64,000 nt of DNA from Gammaproteobacteria bacterium (GCA_029881255.1 JAOUMY010000003.1:244732-308731); one strand, 5' to 3'; counted from the stretch's first letter, positions 8,122 to 20,376 are shown. Notes: generated from the letters alone by a model not told the origin. Translations and numbers: made by a program.

Positions 8122-10892
8122 TAATTCAACTCCCTAAGCAATGCCTTCGCTTCTTCCCGCATAGTAAAATCACTGTTTGCGAGCAAGCGATCGACTTCGG
8201 CTTTCGCCTGTCTTTTATTTCCCTGTTTAGCCAAACCATATGCCAGGTGGTACTTGATTTCTAAAATATGAGGCGCAATAACGCTCGCTTCCTTCACGAT
8301 ATTGACACCACTGTTCACGTCTCCTGCTTTTATAAGAGACCAACCATATGTATCCATTACAGCTGGATTCTTGGGCGCCAGATCAAATGCCTTTTTACCA
8401 AATTCGATTCCACGTTTGTCCGCTTTCTCTGCATAGATCCAGGCCAGATTATTTAACGCGGCAACATTATCAGATTGCATTTTTACAACTTCCTGATAAG
8501 TCTTTATAGCGTCGTCATCCCGCCCAGCAGATTGGTATTCAGTTCCTAGAGCCATCAATACGGCCACATTGGGTTCGTTTTTCTTTTGCCAATCCTGCAA
8601 CACCTTTATAGCGGTTTGTGCATCGCCTGACTCTTTATGTGCTAGTGAGAGTTTCTGAACAATTGCATGGTGAGCTGACTTTATTAACGCTTCGCGATAT
8701 GGAGTAATTGCATTTTTAAACTGTTTTTTCTTCATTGCTATATCACCGGACAACACCCAGCCTGCGGCGTTTGTTTCATCCATTTTTTGAAGGGATCTGG
8801 CTACTCCTAGTGCTTTGTCGAAAGCACCTTGTTTCAAATACAATTCGCCCAGAAGAAGATTAATAGCTAAATTGTCACCAAATAACTTCCCGGACTCTTC
8901 CAGCGCCTTTATTGCTGCACTTTCCTGTTTACTGGCAATCAAAGATCTCGCTAGCCCAAGAATGACATTCGCAGAACTCGGAAACTTATCTTTGAGAAAA
9001 CGATACCGATCAATTGCACTCGTAAATTCCTTGTTCGCCAAATATGCCATCGCCTGGGTTTCAATCAACATTGGATTGCTCGGCATTTTTTCCAATGGCG
9101 CTCTTAGCACCTCTAGTGCATTAAGGGGTTCATTCTGCGTAATATAGAATCTTGCCATCGTGGTAACCGCACGAACACTTTCAGGGTTGGCTTTTTGTGC
9201 CTCCGACAACCATCGCTCAACACCTTTACTATCCCGTTCAATAGCGGCGATTCTGGCTAACCCCAATAAGGCTTGCTCATTAGTTTTGTCATGCCTGATG
9301 GTTTCTTCGTATATAGTTTTTGCTTCTGTGGGTTTGTTTTCGGTAAGTGCAATTCGGGCCAAATTCAGGCGAGCTGGCGAAAACGTATTATCCAGTTTCA
9401 ACGCCTTTTCAAAATCACTTTTTGATGCCTTGAAATCCTTTTTTCCCATAGAAGCAACGCCACGAAAATTGTATGTGACAGGATCTTTTGGCCTCTTTTT
9501 CAACATGGCATTTGCTGCTTTTAATGCCTCGTCGTATTTCTTATTCTTTATGTGTGCAGTGATTAGCATCACGTCCGCCTGCACCACATCTTTGTCCAGA
9601 CCTGACGCCATTTCTAACGTTGAGACTGCTTGATCGAGATCGCCGCTGACCAGATAACCCAAACCGAGCTGAGTGCGAATACCAGCCTGATCCGGATCAA
9701 GTTCTACCGCGGCTTCCAGCAATTGAGTACCACGGATAGAGTTGCCAGAGCGCAGATATGCTGACCCGAGCAAGGTCAGTGTATTGGCATCCGCAGACTC
9801 ATCTTTTTCCCAACGCGACAAAACTTTAATTGCGTCATCAAAACGCCCCTGTTTCATCAACACCCCGGCATACATTCTAGCTCCCTGGAGATGACCAGGG
9901 TTCGCTTTATTGAACCGGGATAAGTAATCAGACGCCTGCTCGAGGTTACCTTTCTGGAATTGGATATTACCCATTAACAATATGCTGGGCATGTGATCGC
10001 GAACATTGGCGATAACTTTTTCCAAAGCGGCTTGCGCTTCATCAAGCTTTTTTTCCGCAAAGAAGACAAATGCGCTAAAATAATTTGCCATTGGATGAGA
10101 GGGCATGCGCTTAAGCACATCATCAATCAAGGCTCTTGCCTCGGTTGGTTTATTCTTTGCGATGTATATTGAAATGAGCCCGAGCTTAACGTTCATATTT
10201 TCGGGCTTGTACTTCAAAGCTTCTTTGTATGACTTCTCTGCCGATTCCAAATCCTTATCCAGACGCGCTAACTCTGCCTTTAGCGACAAAGCGGGAACAA
10301 ACGTCTTGTCTGCATTAATCGCTTTTTCAATATAGGATTTCGCACTCGCCACTTCTCGATTGCTCAGTGCGATTCGCGCCATACCAACAAGCGCTCCGGC
10401 GGTTGTCGGATCTACTTCAAGTGCCGTCTTATATTGTTTTTCCGCCTTATCGAACTGACCTAACACCATGTGCGCATCACCACGACGATAAAGAACACGG
10501 CCTCGCACATCTGCGGGTAATTGCTGATCGTCCTTTATTTCATCCAGGAGATCATTGGCACGTCCTTGAGACAGATAGGTTTCCGCAAGGGGATCGAGCC
10601 AGTCAACGTCTGCGGCACCCAAACTGCGAGCGCGGCGCAGTTCTTTTTCTGCCGATGGCGTATCGCCGACTTCCAAATAGACTTTACCCAGTAACAATCT
10701 TGCTTTATGACTATCCGGATTTTTCTGTAGCGCGTTTTTCAAATGGATAATCGCTGCGCGATATTCTTTCGCTTCGAATTTCTGTTCTGCGTCACTGATA
10801 AATTGGCTTACGTCTGTTGCCGCCGTTGCCGCATAAGAAATTCCTAAAAAACTCCAGACAAAAACTAGCAATATATTTCTAAATAATGTCAT
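8121..10892 (-). CDS. prsT: PrsT-type TPR repeat protein, first copy (PEP-CTERM system)
   Basis: This 923-residue protein consists of TPR units from about residue 25 to the end (start EAKEYRAAIIHLKNALQKNP, end GYGLAKQGNKRQAKAEVDRL-like region). It has a signal peptide (hydrophobic LLVFVWSFLGISYA, then ATAATD) but no lipobox cysteine, unlike the neighbour at 5515, so one member of the pair is predicted to be soluble in the periplasm and the other membrane-anchored. Both match the PrsT family that co-occurs with PrsK/PrsR and exosortase. It lies 40 bp downstream of prsR, which suggests one transcript with the regulators. Confidence 0.88.
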   Translation of the reverse strand: MTLFRNILLVFVWSFLGISYAATAATDVSQFISDAEQKFEAKEYRAAIIHLKNALQKNPDSHKARLLLGKVYLEVGDTPSAEKELRRARSLGAADVDWLDPLAETYLSQGRANDLLDEIKDDQQLPADVRGRVLYRRGDAHMVLGQFDKAEKQYKTALEVDPTTAGALVGMARIALSNREVASAKSYIEKAINADKTFVPALSLKAELARLDKDLESAEKSYKEALKYKPENMNVKLGLISIYIAKNKPTEARALIDDVLKRMPSHPMANYFSAFVFFAEKKLDEAQAALEKVIANVRDHMPSILLMGNIQFQKGNLEQASDYLSRFNKANPGHLQGARMYAGVLMKQGRFDDAIKVLSRWEKDESADANTLTLLGSAYLRSGNSIRGTQLLEAAVELDPDQAGIRTQLGLGYLVSGDLDQAVSTLEMASGLDKDVVQADVMLITAHIKNKKYDEALKAANAMLKKRPKDPVTYNFRGVASMGKKDFKASKSDFEKALKLDNTFSPARLNLARIALTENKPTEAKTIYEETIRHDKTNEQALLGLARIAAIERDSKGVERWLSEAQKANPESVRAVTTMARFYITQNEPLNALEVLRAPLEKMPSNPMLIETQAMAYLANKEFTSAIDRYRFLKDKFPSSANVILGLARSLIASKQESAAIKALEESGKLFGDNLAINLLLGELYLKQGAFDKALGVARSLQKMDETNAAGWVLSGDIAMKKKQFKNAITPYREALIKSAHHAIVQKLSLAHKESGDAQTAIKVLQDWQKKNEPNVAVLMALGTEYQSAGRDDDAIKTYQEVVKMQSDNVAALNNLAWIYAEKADKRGIEFGKKAFDLAPKNPAVMDTYGWSLIKAGDVNSGVNIVKEASVIAPHILEIKYHLAYGLAKQGNKRQAKAEVDRLLANSDFTMREEAKALLRELN

Positions 10893-10932
10893 ATTTGACT
10901 ACACACTCTTGGCTATCGCTCGAACGAGCGGT

Positions 10933-12282
10933 CTACACTTCGATGCCCAATTTCTTTATCAAATCATAAAGCGTTGGTCTACTGACGCCCAACAGTTCCG
11001 CCGCCTGGGCGATATTATTGTTGACGTGACTCAATGCACGCAAAACGGCCTTTCGTTCTGCGTCCTCGCGAACTTCACGTAAATTAAACGGCATAGTCGC
11101 TTGTCCAACTTCATCAAGCTCCAATTCTTCAGCATGAATTTGGCTGCCGTCAGCCATGATGACTGCTCGTTTGAGTTTGTTCTCCAGTTCCCGCACATTC
11201 CCTGGCCATGAATAGTTTTCCAATGCCACCAACGCATCTTTTGCAAACCCTTTTATTTTACGATTGTGTTCTTTTGCGAAACGATCAAGAAATGCCCGCG
11301 CCAGTAACACTACATCACCCTCCCTCTCACGCATGGGAGGTATTGTGACCGTTATTTCACTCAGACGATAATAGAGATCTTCTCTAAACTCACCTGACTT
11401 AATCATGTCTGCAATGTTGCGATGGGTTGCACATACCACCCGCACGTTCACAGGAATTTCCTGGCGCCCACCGACACGCTCGATCACCCGTTCCTGCAAA
11501 AAGCGCAGTAATTTCGCCTGTAACGGCATGGGCAAGTCACCTATCTCATCAAGAAACAAGGTGCCCTCATGGGCGTATTCGATTTTTCCGGGCGTTTGTT
11601 TGGCCGCGCCGGTAAAAGCCCCTTTTTCATACCCGAACAATTCACTTTCGAGTAAATTTTCCGGGATAGCTGCGCAATTAATGGCGACGAAGCGTTGCGA
11701 TCTACGGGGACTCAAGTCATGCACGGCTCGGGCGAGCACTTCTTTCCCTGTCCCGCTCTCGCCGAGCAATAAGGTTGTTACATCAGTAGGCGACACTCGC
11801 TCAATTGTGCGTACAATCTTCAACATTTGCGGGCTATTGGCAATCAAACCATCCAGTGGAGAATGGCCTGACTCTATAAGTCGCTTATTTTCCAGCTCCA
11901 ATTCACGCACGCGAAAAGCGCGATTAACAATGAGGCCAAGAACTTCTGCTTCGATGGGTTTCAAATAGAAATCATAGGCACCTATTCCAATAGCACGCAC
12001 GGCGCTATCGCGGTCATCGTTTCCGGTTACGACTATGACCTTGGTATCTGGCAATAAGGAAAGAATTTGTTCGAGAGTAGCAAGTCCTTCACTCGTCCCG
12101 CCCGGATCAGGCGGGAGCCCCATATCCAGAGTGACTACCTGGGGCATATGGCGTCGCAAAGCGCTAATTGCCTCCTCACGATCACCGGCAATTACGGTGT
12201 CATAGTCGTCAAAACACCACCGGAGCTGGCTCTGAATCCCCGGGTCGTCTTCTACGATGAGCAGCGTACCGCGTTTGCTCAA
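10933..12282 (-). CDS. prsR: PEP-CTERM-box sigma-54-dependent response regulator PrsR
   Basis: This NtrC-type activator of about 449 residues has a receiver domain (LLIVEDDPGIQSQL, phosphoacceptor in VVTLDMGLPPD, Lys in FYLKPIE), an AAA+ domain with Walker A GESGTGKE, the sigma-54 contact loop GAFTGA and Walker B LFLDEIGDLP, and a C-terminal Fis-type HTH (NIAQAAELLGVSRPTLYDLI). The frame stays open up to an apparent start at 12372, but I place the start at TTG 12282: it has AAGGAGT six bases upstream and gives the normal family length. It is expected to act with PrsK (12405) on sigma-54 promoters such as those proposed at 3908 and 1088. Confidence 0.92.
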   Translation of the reverse strand: MSKRGTLLIVEDDPGIQSQLRWCFDDYDTVIAGDREEAISALRRHMPQVVTLDMGLPPDPGGTSEGLATLEQILSLLPDTKVIVVTGNDDRDSAVRAIGIGAYDFYLKPIEAEVLGLIVNRAFRVRELELENKRLIESGHSPLDGLIANSPQMLKIVRTIERVSPTDVTTLLLGESGTGKEVLARAVHDLSPRRSQRFVAINCAAIPENLLESELFGYEKGAFTGAAKQTPGKIEYAHEGTLFLDEIGDLPMPLQAKLLRFLQERVIERVGGRQEIPVNVRVVCATHRNIADMIKSGEFREDLYYRLSEITVTIPPMREREGDVVLLARAFLDRFAKEHNRKIKGFAKDALVALENYSWPGNVRELENKLKRAVIMADGSQIHAEELELDEVGQATMPFNLREVREDAERKAVLRALSHVNNNIAQAAELLGVSRPTLYDLIKKLGIEV

Positions 12283-12404
12283 ATCTGGACTCCTTGCATA
12301 AATTCTACGTCTGACATGAACTATTCTATCTGGGAAGGCATCACGACTTAATGCCACTCGTGGACCAAACACAATAACATGTTTTTGCCAGTAATTTTAC
12401 CGTC

Positions 12405-14453
12405 TTATGCCAATGGAAGCTCTAACCTAAAGGTTGTACCCTCACCCAGGGTACTGCGAACGCTTACGCTCCCCCCCATATCCTCAATAAATTGACGAAC
12501 TTCATGGGCGCCTATCCCCATCCCCGTCAGCCCTTTCGTGCTGTCAAACGGTTTGAATAGCCGGTTACGAATAAAATTTTCATCCATTCCGCTTCCAGTG
12601 TCTGTTACACAAATCACTGCATTTCCACTTTCTCTGGCTATTGAAACCGTTATTTTTCCATTGGGTGGGGTTGCATCCTGGGCATTCTGTACGAGGTGAC
12701 CAATATTCGATACCAACCTGTCTTTATCCGCGATGACAAATAATTCCTCAACGCCTCCGTTAAGTTCGGGCACGGGGCGTGATGTCGCCTTGTCTTTTAC
12801 TACGGTAGACAATATCTCGCTTAACGGAACTCGCTCAGCCTTTTCCGAAGACAGGGTGCCAGTCTTCAGTTGAGCCAACAAGCGATTCATGCGCGCGACG
12901 GCATTCTCAACGGTGTTAATCGCGTCATCAACGAAAGCAGGATTATGTTTATGCTTCTCCGCGTTTTTCACCACCAGACCCAACTGCGACATTAAATTCT
13001 TTAAATCGTGCATAACATAGGCAGAAAGACGATTAAATGCTTCAAACTGCCGCGATTCCGCCAGGGCCAGGGCGGAACGCGCCTGCGCGAGATGAATCGC
13101 CACCTGCCGACCAGCGGTTTTGAGTAAATCAATATCTTCCCAGTTAAACTGTCTAGGTGCTCTTGGGTTAGCGAGAATAATGAATCCGTATAATTGGGTT
13201 TGCAACATTAGTGGCACTACCAGCCAGGCGCTATCCTGATCCTTCAGCCATTGAGGCAATTGCAGGTCAGCATATAGTACTGAGCCATCCCGATACTCGT
13301 GTAGATTGATGACCCACTGCCATTGCTCGAGGAATCTTGGCAAAGATGCATCCGCCGCTTCCGACATGCCGTTTAGATCCGACATACTCATGTGAGCAAC
13401 AGCTTCATAGCCCCGATTTTTCTGATTTATCCACAACACGCCGCCAGGACTGTCGACCATATCGGCCAGTGCAACAATCGCTTTTTCTTCCAGACGCTCT
13501 ACCTTGTGCTCTGACGAGAGCTGTCGGATCAGACGCAACCACTCCTCACGATAGTCATATCGGTAATTAAGGAAATGTTTGTCGATAAAAACTCTTAGTC
13601 GTCCCCGCATCCCGCCGGAAGACACCACAGCCAACAGCACCATTAACGCGCCAAACACGAAGGCATTGCGGATGATCGTACCCCAGTCACCACCATATTC
13701 TCTTAGGTAATACCCGCCACCCGCGACGATAAGTAAATACACGCCCGCCGCCAACACCGCTGAAGAATAGAATATAACCTGACGTGACACGGTGATGCTT
13801 AGCGTGGCATCGGGGAATCGCCGAATACCCAAACCCAACAGAACCATGGCAAATACAGACACCACCCCCCTCGAACTCCAGTTGTCAATGTCTACACGTT
13901 GAAACAACAGGGCTTCGCTATAGAGATAAAAATCATGTATGTAAACTGCGCCAAATCCGATACAGAGAAACTTGAATGCCCAACGTTGCTCACGACTACT
14001 GCGAAAAACCTGCTCAACCAGGATCAGACCTAACAGAGCAAGAACTAAATGACCGATAATCCGAACTTCGAAACCAAGCCAAGAACCCATATTCGTATTG
14101 CCGCTCGCCACAAACAACAGTAGCGCCAGCAACAACAGCGGAATCACATAGGAAATTCGTTCAAGTACGGCGTACCACGTACCACGACTCTGGGATAGGG
14201 TTCTTATCAACTTCAATAACAGGTAGGACCACAAAAGATTCCTGATAATCTCCAGGCTCACCGCCCAGATATTCGATGCAAACGAATGATATGCGGAATG
14301 CGCGCTGGCGATTGCCCATAAAAGCCCCGCCAGCATGGCCACCGCAAGTTCGATACTGGCGGTGCGCTGCCTCCACATCGTCAATAGCAGAACAAAAATA
14401 GTCAGAAAGCTCAGGCCAGCGAGACCATAACTGATCACGCCTATGCTAAACAT
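12405..14453 (-). CDS. prsK: PEP-CTERM system sensor histidine kinase PrsK
   Basis: The 682-residue protein has an N-terminal half of eight to nine membrane segments, a GAF-like middle region (about 320-460), a dimerisation/phosphoacceptor helix containing SAYVMHDLKNLMSQL, and an HATPase domain with N box VQNAQDATP and G1 box VTDTGSGMDENF, then GMGIGAHEVRQF. This is the PrsK architecture. It should phosphorylate PrsR. ATG 14453 lies 15 bp after the stop of the sugar transferase, and prsR follows after about 120 bp, so the genes form one operon. Confidence 0.92.
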   Translation of the reverse strand: MFSIGVISYGLAGLSFLTIFVLLLTMWRQRTASIELAVAMLAGLLWAIASAHSAYHSFASNIWAVSLEIIRNLLWSYLLLKLIRTLSQSRGTWYAVLERISYVIPLLLLALLLFVASGNTNMGSWLGFEVRIIGHLVLALLGLILVEQVFRSSREQRWAFKFLCIGFGAVYIHDFYLYSEALLFQRVDIDNWSSRGVVSVFAMVLLGLGIRRFPDATLSITVSRQVIFYSSAVLAAGVYLLIVAGGGYYLREYGGDWGTIIRNAFVFGALMVLLAVVSSGGMRGRLRVFIDKHFLNYRYDYREEWLRLIRQLSSEHKVERLEEKAIVALADMVDSPGGVLWINQKNRGYEAVAHMSMSDLNGMSEAADASLPRFLEQWQWVINLHEYRDGSVLYADLQLPQWLKDQDSAWLVVPLMLQTQLYGFIILANPRAPRQFNWEDIDLLKTAGRQVAIHLAQARSALALAESRQFEAFNRLSAYVMHDLKNLMSQLGLVVKNAEKHKHNPAFVDDAINTVENAVARMNRLLAQLKTGTLSSEKAERVPLSEILSTVVKDKATSRPVPELNGGVEELFVIADKDRLVSNIGHLVQNAQDATPPNGKITVSIARESGNAVICVTDTGSGMDENFIRNRLFKPFDSTKGLTGMGIGAHEVRQFIEDMGGSVSVRSTLGEGTTFRLELPLA

Positions 14454-14468
14454 TGTGTTCGCCCCTGA

Positions 14469-15854
14469 CTAGCGGGCACCTTTGCCCCATAGGATTACCT
14501 CTGCGGTCTGAAACAACACCGTCAGATCGAGAAAAATGCTGTAATTTTTTACATAATACAGATCAAATTGCAGTTTCTCGACGGTGTCTTTTTCTGTCGA
14601 ACCATAGGGATAACATATTTGCGCCCAGCCAGTAACTCCGGGTTTGACACGATGTCTTTCTGAATAATGCGGAATCGAACGAGAAAATTCTTCAACAAAT
14701 TGCGGTCGCTCCGGACGAGGTCCAACGAAACTCATATCACCACTTAACACATTGAATAGTTGCGGCAATTCATCGATACGTGTCTTACGAATAAATCTAC
14801 CAATTCGAGTCACTCGATCGTCATTTTTCTGCGCAAACTGGGCGCCATGCTTCTCCGCGTCAACCCGCATTGAACGAAATTTATATACCTGAAAGAGGCG
14901 CCAATTTCTGCCCACTCGCACCTGTTTATAAAAAACCGGCCCCCTATCTTCCAGCTTTACCAAGACGGCCGTTATCAGCATGATCGGAAGTACGGGTATA
15001 AGTAGCGCTACGCTGGCTACAAGGTCAAAAACGCGCTTAACAAAGTCTCGCATGAATCCATGGGTAAAACCGTCAGAAAAAATCATCCAGCTCGGATTAA
15101 GAATTTCGAGCAAAACCCTGCCAGCCTGACGCTCAAAAAAAGTTTGCAACTCGACTACTTCGATACCGGACAACTTGCAATCCAACAATTCATCTACCGG
15201 GAAATGTTTTCTTCTATCTGTTATTGCAACAACCAGCTCATCAATATCATGCTCCTTGCAATAATCGACAAGTGCCGTTTCCGGCTTAACAATCAGACTA
15301 TCAGGGATCTGCTGGCTCTCTTCCGGCAACGAAACATAACCGACAATGTGAAAACCTCTTCGATCGGTTTTGCGCTTTAATCTTTTCTCTATAATGCTCG
15401 CCTTACTGCCTGCACCAAGAATCAAAATGCGTTTTTGCCAACTTTCGCGATGAACCAGCTTGATGAACAACAAACGGCTCACCACTACCAGCACTACAGT
15501 GACAGCCGCCGACCAGGCAAACGCACCACGCCCGAGAAACAACTCAGGAAAAATATAGAATAACAAGCCCATCAGAGCGAAGGCGCTGGCCAGTGCCGCA
15601 AGCAGGCGAAAAAACATACCTCGCAGACCATCGCGCATGTGTCGCTGGTACAAACCCATCGCGGTAAAGCATGAGAATACGACGAGTGCAAATACCAACG
15701 CCCTAGGCCAAATGACGGCGACATCTTCGATATTGCTAATCGTTCCAAAACGAAACAATAAGCCTAAGTAAACAGCCAAGGCAGCGCCAATGACTTCAGA
15801 TAGACTGAGCCAGATGAGAGATTTGGGGATGTAGTGCTTGAAAATTCGAATCAT
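14469..15854 (-). CDS. epsB: Polyprenyl-phosphate glycosyl-1-phosphate transferase, EpsB/TIGR03013-like
   Basis: The 461-residue protein has four N-terminal membrane helices, a CoA-binding-like Rossmann region (LILGAGSKASIIEKRL, about 145-160), and a C-terminal bacterial sugar-transferase domain preceded by a membrane helix (KRVFDLVASVALLIPVLPIM). Catalytic-domain blocks FYKQVRVGRNWRLFQVYKFR, RIDELPQLFNVLSGDMSFVG and RPERPQF are intact. It would load the first sugar phosphate onto undecaprenyl phosphate at the inner membrane to begin an exopolysaccharide unit. This family is typical of PEP-CTERM/exosortase loci. It is the first gene of the minus-strand prs operon. Confidence 0.9.
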   Translation of the reverse strand: MIRIFKHYIPKSLIWLSLSEVIGAALAVYLGLLFRFGTISNIEDVAVIWPRALVFALVVFSCFTAMGLYQRHMRDGLRGMFFRLLAALASAFALMGLLFYIFPELFLGRGAFAWSAAVTVVLVVVSRLLFIKLVHRESWQKRILILGAGSKASIIEKRLKRKTDRRGFHIVGYVSLPEESQQIPDSLIVKPETALVDYCKEHDIDELVVAITDRRKHFPVDELLDCKLSGIEVVELQTFFERQAGRVLLEILNPSWMIFSDGFTHGFMRDFVKRVFDLVASVALLIPVLPIMLITAVLVKLEDRGPVFYKQVRVGRNWRLFQVYKFRSMRVDAEKHGAQFAQKNDDRVTRIGRFIRKTRIDELPQLFNVLSGDMSFVGPRPERPQFVEEFSRSIPHYSERHRVKPGVTGWAQICYPYGSTEKDTVEKLQFDLYYVKNYSIFLDLTVLFQTAEVILWGKGAR

Positions 15855-16071
15855 TTGAGAGAAATGCCGCTACCGTTTCCTTTACTGGATGGGCCCGGGG
15901 AGTCTGCCAGCCCAAGCCGAAGAATTCCATAACCCAAATGGGTTAATAAGCTTTCAACGTACTATTTGTAAAGGCCAATTACAACTTATCTTGAAAAAAA
16001 AGGAAGTGAAGAAAATTACACAATTTGTCCATATCGCCGGACAGAGTCTAACTAAGGGAATTTGCGGTCAT

Positions 16072-16551
16072 CTATAAGTGTTGATCCATATTATGTGCCT
16101 TGATACCCCAGGCGAATAGCGAGAATATCTTATCGTTGGTTTTGCGTAGACGCGACACCATGCGCGCCGTCAAGGCCTTGATAAATCTAAAACCCAGCTG
16201 CGGATACTGCTCGAGAAATTCCATTAAGCGATCTCCATCAATCACTACGAGATCGGCATCGCTGATCGCCATGACAGAGGTTGACCGAGGCTCGTCATCA
16301 AATAGCACCAACTCGCCGAAAATTTCACCCGCATTCAGGTCGCATACACCCGGATTGAGCTGTCGCTGTCCTTCTAACTCCACCCGTCCCACAACTCTCA
16401 CTGCGCCTTTTTCAAGCCAATACAGCGATCGACTCTCAGTCCCCTGACGTATAATTTCCGTACCCGTCGGCACATGGTCACGACGCCAATTTACACCCTC
16501 AGGAAAATCAGGGTTAGATATTATTTCGGCGATCAATTCATCCAGGTTCAT
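16072..16551 (-). CDS. Single-domain cyclic-nucleotide-binding protein (Crp-like, no HTH)
   Basis: The 159-residue product is one cNMP-binding beta-roll (PTGTEIIRQGTESRSLYWLE) with the cassette GEIFGELVLFDDEPRSTSVM, including the Arg-Ser-Thr phosphate contacts, followed by a helix ending in RLRKTNDKIFSLFAWG. There is no DNA-binding domain, so it may act by protein contact. It is divergent from the ugd cassette at 16703 and is the second cNMP-binding protein near the PEP-CTERM locus (see 1273). No partner is apparent. Confidence 0.7.
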   Translation of the reverse strand: MNLDELIAEIISNPDFPEGVNWRRDHVPTGTEIIRQGTESRSLYWLEKGAVRVVGRVELEGQRQLNPGVCDLNAGEIFGELVLFDDEPRSTSVMAISDADLVVIDGDRLMEFLEQYPQLGFRFIKALTARMVSRLRKTNDKIFSLFAWGIKAHNMDQHL

Positions 16552-16702
16552 GTAATTAGCCTCAAAATGTAACGCTTTTGTACTATATCGTGTCGCTGCG
16601 ACAAAAAATTGAGCCCAACTCAGTGACTTTCCGCATGTTTATCCCGCCCAAGTTTGTTAAAATTCCGCACAAATTCTGTCACTGAAGAGAATATAGGCTC
16701 TC

Positions 16703-18043
16703 ATGAACGTAACAATATTTGGTAGTGGATATGTCGGTCTTGTCACAGGGGCCTGTCTCGCCGAAGTTGGTAATGATGTGATATGTATCGATGTTGACGA
16801 AGAAAAAATAGCGCGCCTGCAAAAAGGCGATATCCCTATCTTTGAGCCAGGTCTCGAAACCATGGTTATACGTAATGCCGAGGCGGGTAGATTACGTTTC
16901 ACCGCCGATGTAAAAATGGCTGTTGACCACGGATTATTCCAGTTTATTGCAGTGGGCACTCCGCCAGATGAAGACGGCTCTGCCGATTTACAATATGTGG
17001 TCGCTGTCGCACGCAGTATCGCCGAAAACATGCAAGACTATCGCGTGGTCATCGACAAATCGACAGTCCCTGTCGGTACGGCGGACAAAGTCAAAGCGGA
17101 GATGTTGGCCGTCTTGCAAAAACGCGGTGCAGATCTGGAATTCGATGTGGTATCCAATCCCGAATTCCTCAAAGAGGGCGCAGCGATTGATGACTTCATG
17201 AAACCCGACCGAATCGTAGTGGGTACGGATAATCCCCGTACCGGTGAACTGTTGCGCGCGCTGTACGCACCTTTCAATCGCAATCACGAACGCGTCATCC
17301 TGATGGATATCCGTTCTGCGGAACTGACCAAATATGCAGCCAATGCCATGTTGGCGACCAAGATCAGCTTCATGAACGAATTGTCCAACCTGGCCGAGTT
17401 GCTCGGTGCCGATATAGAACACGTACGACTTGGCATCGGATCTGATCCACGTATCGGCTACCATTTTATCTATCCAGGCGCCGGCTATGGCGGATCATGT
17501 TTCCCCAAAGATGTTCAGGCGCTGGAAAGAACCGCTGCGGGCGTAGGCTATAATGCGGAACTACTGGTTTCCGTAGAGTCTGTGAACAAGCGTCAGAAAG
17601 ATAAATTGTTCACCATGATTAGCAAACACTTCAAGGGTGAACTGGAAGGAAAGACTATCGCACTTTGGGGACTTTCTTTCAAACCGAACACTGACGATAT
17701 GCGCGAAGCACCAAGCCGGTCCCTGATGGAAGCATTGTGGAAGGCAGGTGCTCGAGTGCAAGCCCATGACCCCGAGGCAATGGAAGAAACACAACGCATA
17801 TATGGTGATAGAGTAGAGCTGAAACTTTGCGATACCATGTATGAATCATTAGAGGGTGCCGACGCGCTCGTGGTAATCACAGAGTGGAAACCTTTCAGAA
17901 GCCCGGATTTTCAGCGTATCAGAAAAGCGCTTAAGAACCCGGTGATTTTCGATGGCCGTAACATCTACGATCCTAAACAGCTCGAAAACATAGATATAAC
18001 CTATTACGGCATAGGACGTGGCGCAAGTATTAAAAATAAATAA
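16703..18043 (+). CDS. ugd: UDP-glucose 6-dehydrogenase
   Basis: This 446-residue enzyme oxidises UDP-glucose to UDP-glucuronate with two NAD+. The N-terminal Rossmann motif [20 protein letters not shown], the central substrate loop [15 protein letters not shown], and the catalytic-cysteine motif [16 protein letters not shown] with Cys in SCFPKD are all present, with C-terminal [12 protein letters not shown] as expected. Length is normal. It is the first of three same-strand nucleotide-sugar genes (gap 32 bp to the next), which suggests an exopolysaccharide-precursor operon. ATG 16703 has only a weak AGG-type ribosome site. Confidence 0.96.
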   Translation: MNVTIFGSGYVGLVTGACLAEVGNDVICIDVDEEKIARLQKGDIPIFEPGLETMVIRNAEAGRLRFTADVKMAVDHGLFQFIAVGTPPDEDGSADLQYVVAVARSIAENMQDYRVVIDKSTVPVGTADKVKAEMLAVLQKRGADLEFDVVSNPEFLKEGAAIDDFMKPDRIVVGTDNPRTGELLRALYAPFNRNHERVILMDIRSAELTKYAANAMLATKISFMNELSNLAELLGADIEHVRLGIGSDPRIGYHFIYPGAGYGGSCFPKDVQALERTAAGVGYNAELLVSVESVNKRQKDKLFTMISKHFKGELEGKTIALWGLSFKPNTDDMREAPSRSLMEALWKAGARVQAHDPEAMEETQRIYGDRVELKLCDTMYESLEGADALVVITEWKPFRSPDFQRIRKALKNPVIFDGRNIYDPKQLENIDITYYGIGRGASIKNK

Positions 18044-18075
18044 AAGCAGAATAGAACACAGACAAAGGACGAAAT

Positions 18076-19353
<1,278 letters not shown>

Positions 19354-19362
19354 GGCTAAATA

Positions 19363-20370
19363 ATGAAAGTTTTAATTACTGGTACCGCTGGATTCATCGG
19401 CAACGAGCTCGCGCGCAGATTACTCGATCGTGGTGACGAAGTGATTGGAGTGGATAATCTCAACGATTACTACGACGTCAATCTCAAAAAGGCGCGCCTG
19501 GCACGCATTGCTGATCACCCTGGTTTTACCGATTGCCGCGTCAGTATCGAAGATCGCGCCGCTATCGAGGAAGTGTTTAAAAAACACAAACCCAATCGGG
19601 TAGTAAACCTTGCAGCGCAAGCTGGAGTACGTTATTCCCTGGAGAATCCTCACGCCTACGTCGACTCCAATATCGTTGGATTCGTCAATTTACTCGAAGG
19701 CTGTCGACACAACGACGTCGAGCACCTGGTGTACGCATCCAGTAGTTCGGTATATGGCTCAAACACCAATATGCCTTTCTCTGTACACGACAATGTTGAT
19801 CACCCCGTCAGTCTTTACGCCGCGAGCAAAAAAAGCAACGAACTCATGGCCCATACTTACAGTCATCTGTATCGATTGCCAACAACCGGCCTACGCTTTT
19901 TCACGGTATATGGCCCCTGGGGTCGTCCAGACATGTCGCTATTCCTGTTTACCAAGGCCATACTCGAAGGACGCCCCATAGATGTTTTCAATCACGGTAA
20001 ACACCGCCGCGACTTTACCTATATTGATGACATCGTCGAAGGCGTTATTCGCACACTGGACAAGATCGCCACTCCCAATCCGGACTGGAATAGTGACAAT
20101 CCCGACACGGCAACCAGTAATGCGCCCTACCGCGTCTACAATATTGGCAATAATCAGCCGGTGGAATTGATGTACTTCATCGAAACCCTTGAGAAATGTT
20201 TAGGAAAAGAAGCCAAGAAAAATTTCCTGCCACTGCAGGCAGGTGATGTTCCCGCAACCTATGCCAATGTGGAAGCACTCACCAAAGATGTAGGGTTTAA
20301 ACCTGACATGTCTATCGAGGAAGGAATTTCACGCTTTGTAAAATGGTATAGAGAATTCTATAAGGTGTGA
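19363..20370 (+). CDS. UDP-glucuronate 4-epimerase-like NAD-dependent epimerase
   Basis: The 335-residue SDR epimerase has [20 protein letters not shown] (NAD-binding TGxxGxxG), the Ser-Tyr-Lys catalytic set (ASSSSVYG and [15 protein letters not shown]), and the CapI/LspL-type block [20 protein letters not shown]. Together these indicate interconversion of UDP-glucuronate and UDP-galacturonate, which fits the UDP-glucuronate made by the first gene. Length is typical. A hairpin follows directly after its stop. Confidence 0.9.
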   Translation: MKVLITGTAGFIGNELARRLLDRGDEVIGVDNLNDYYDVNLKKARLARIADHPGFTDCRVSIEDRAAIEEVFKKHKPNRVVNLAAQAGVRYSLENPHAYVDSNIVGFVNLLEGCRHNDVEHLVYASSSSVYGSNTNMPFSVHDNVDHPVSLYAASKKSNELMAHTYSHLYRLPTTGLRFFTVYGPWGRPDMSLFLFTKAILEGRPIDVFNHGKHRRDFTYIDDIVEGVIRTLDKIATPNPDWNSDNPDTATSNAPYRVYNIGNNQPVELMYFIETLEKCLGKEAKKNFLPLQAGDVPATYANVEALTKDVGFKPDMSIEEGISRFVKWYREFYKV

Positions 20371-20376
20371 GCTTAG

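Noticed and set aside
16988-17464. A 158-residue antisense frame within ugd
   Set aside because: Typical shadow frame of a high-scoring real gene.
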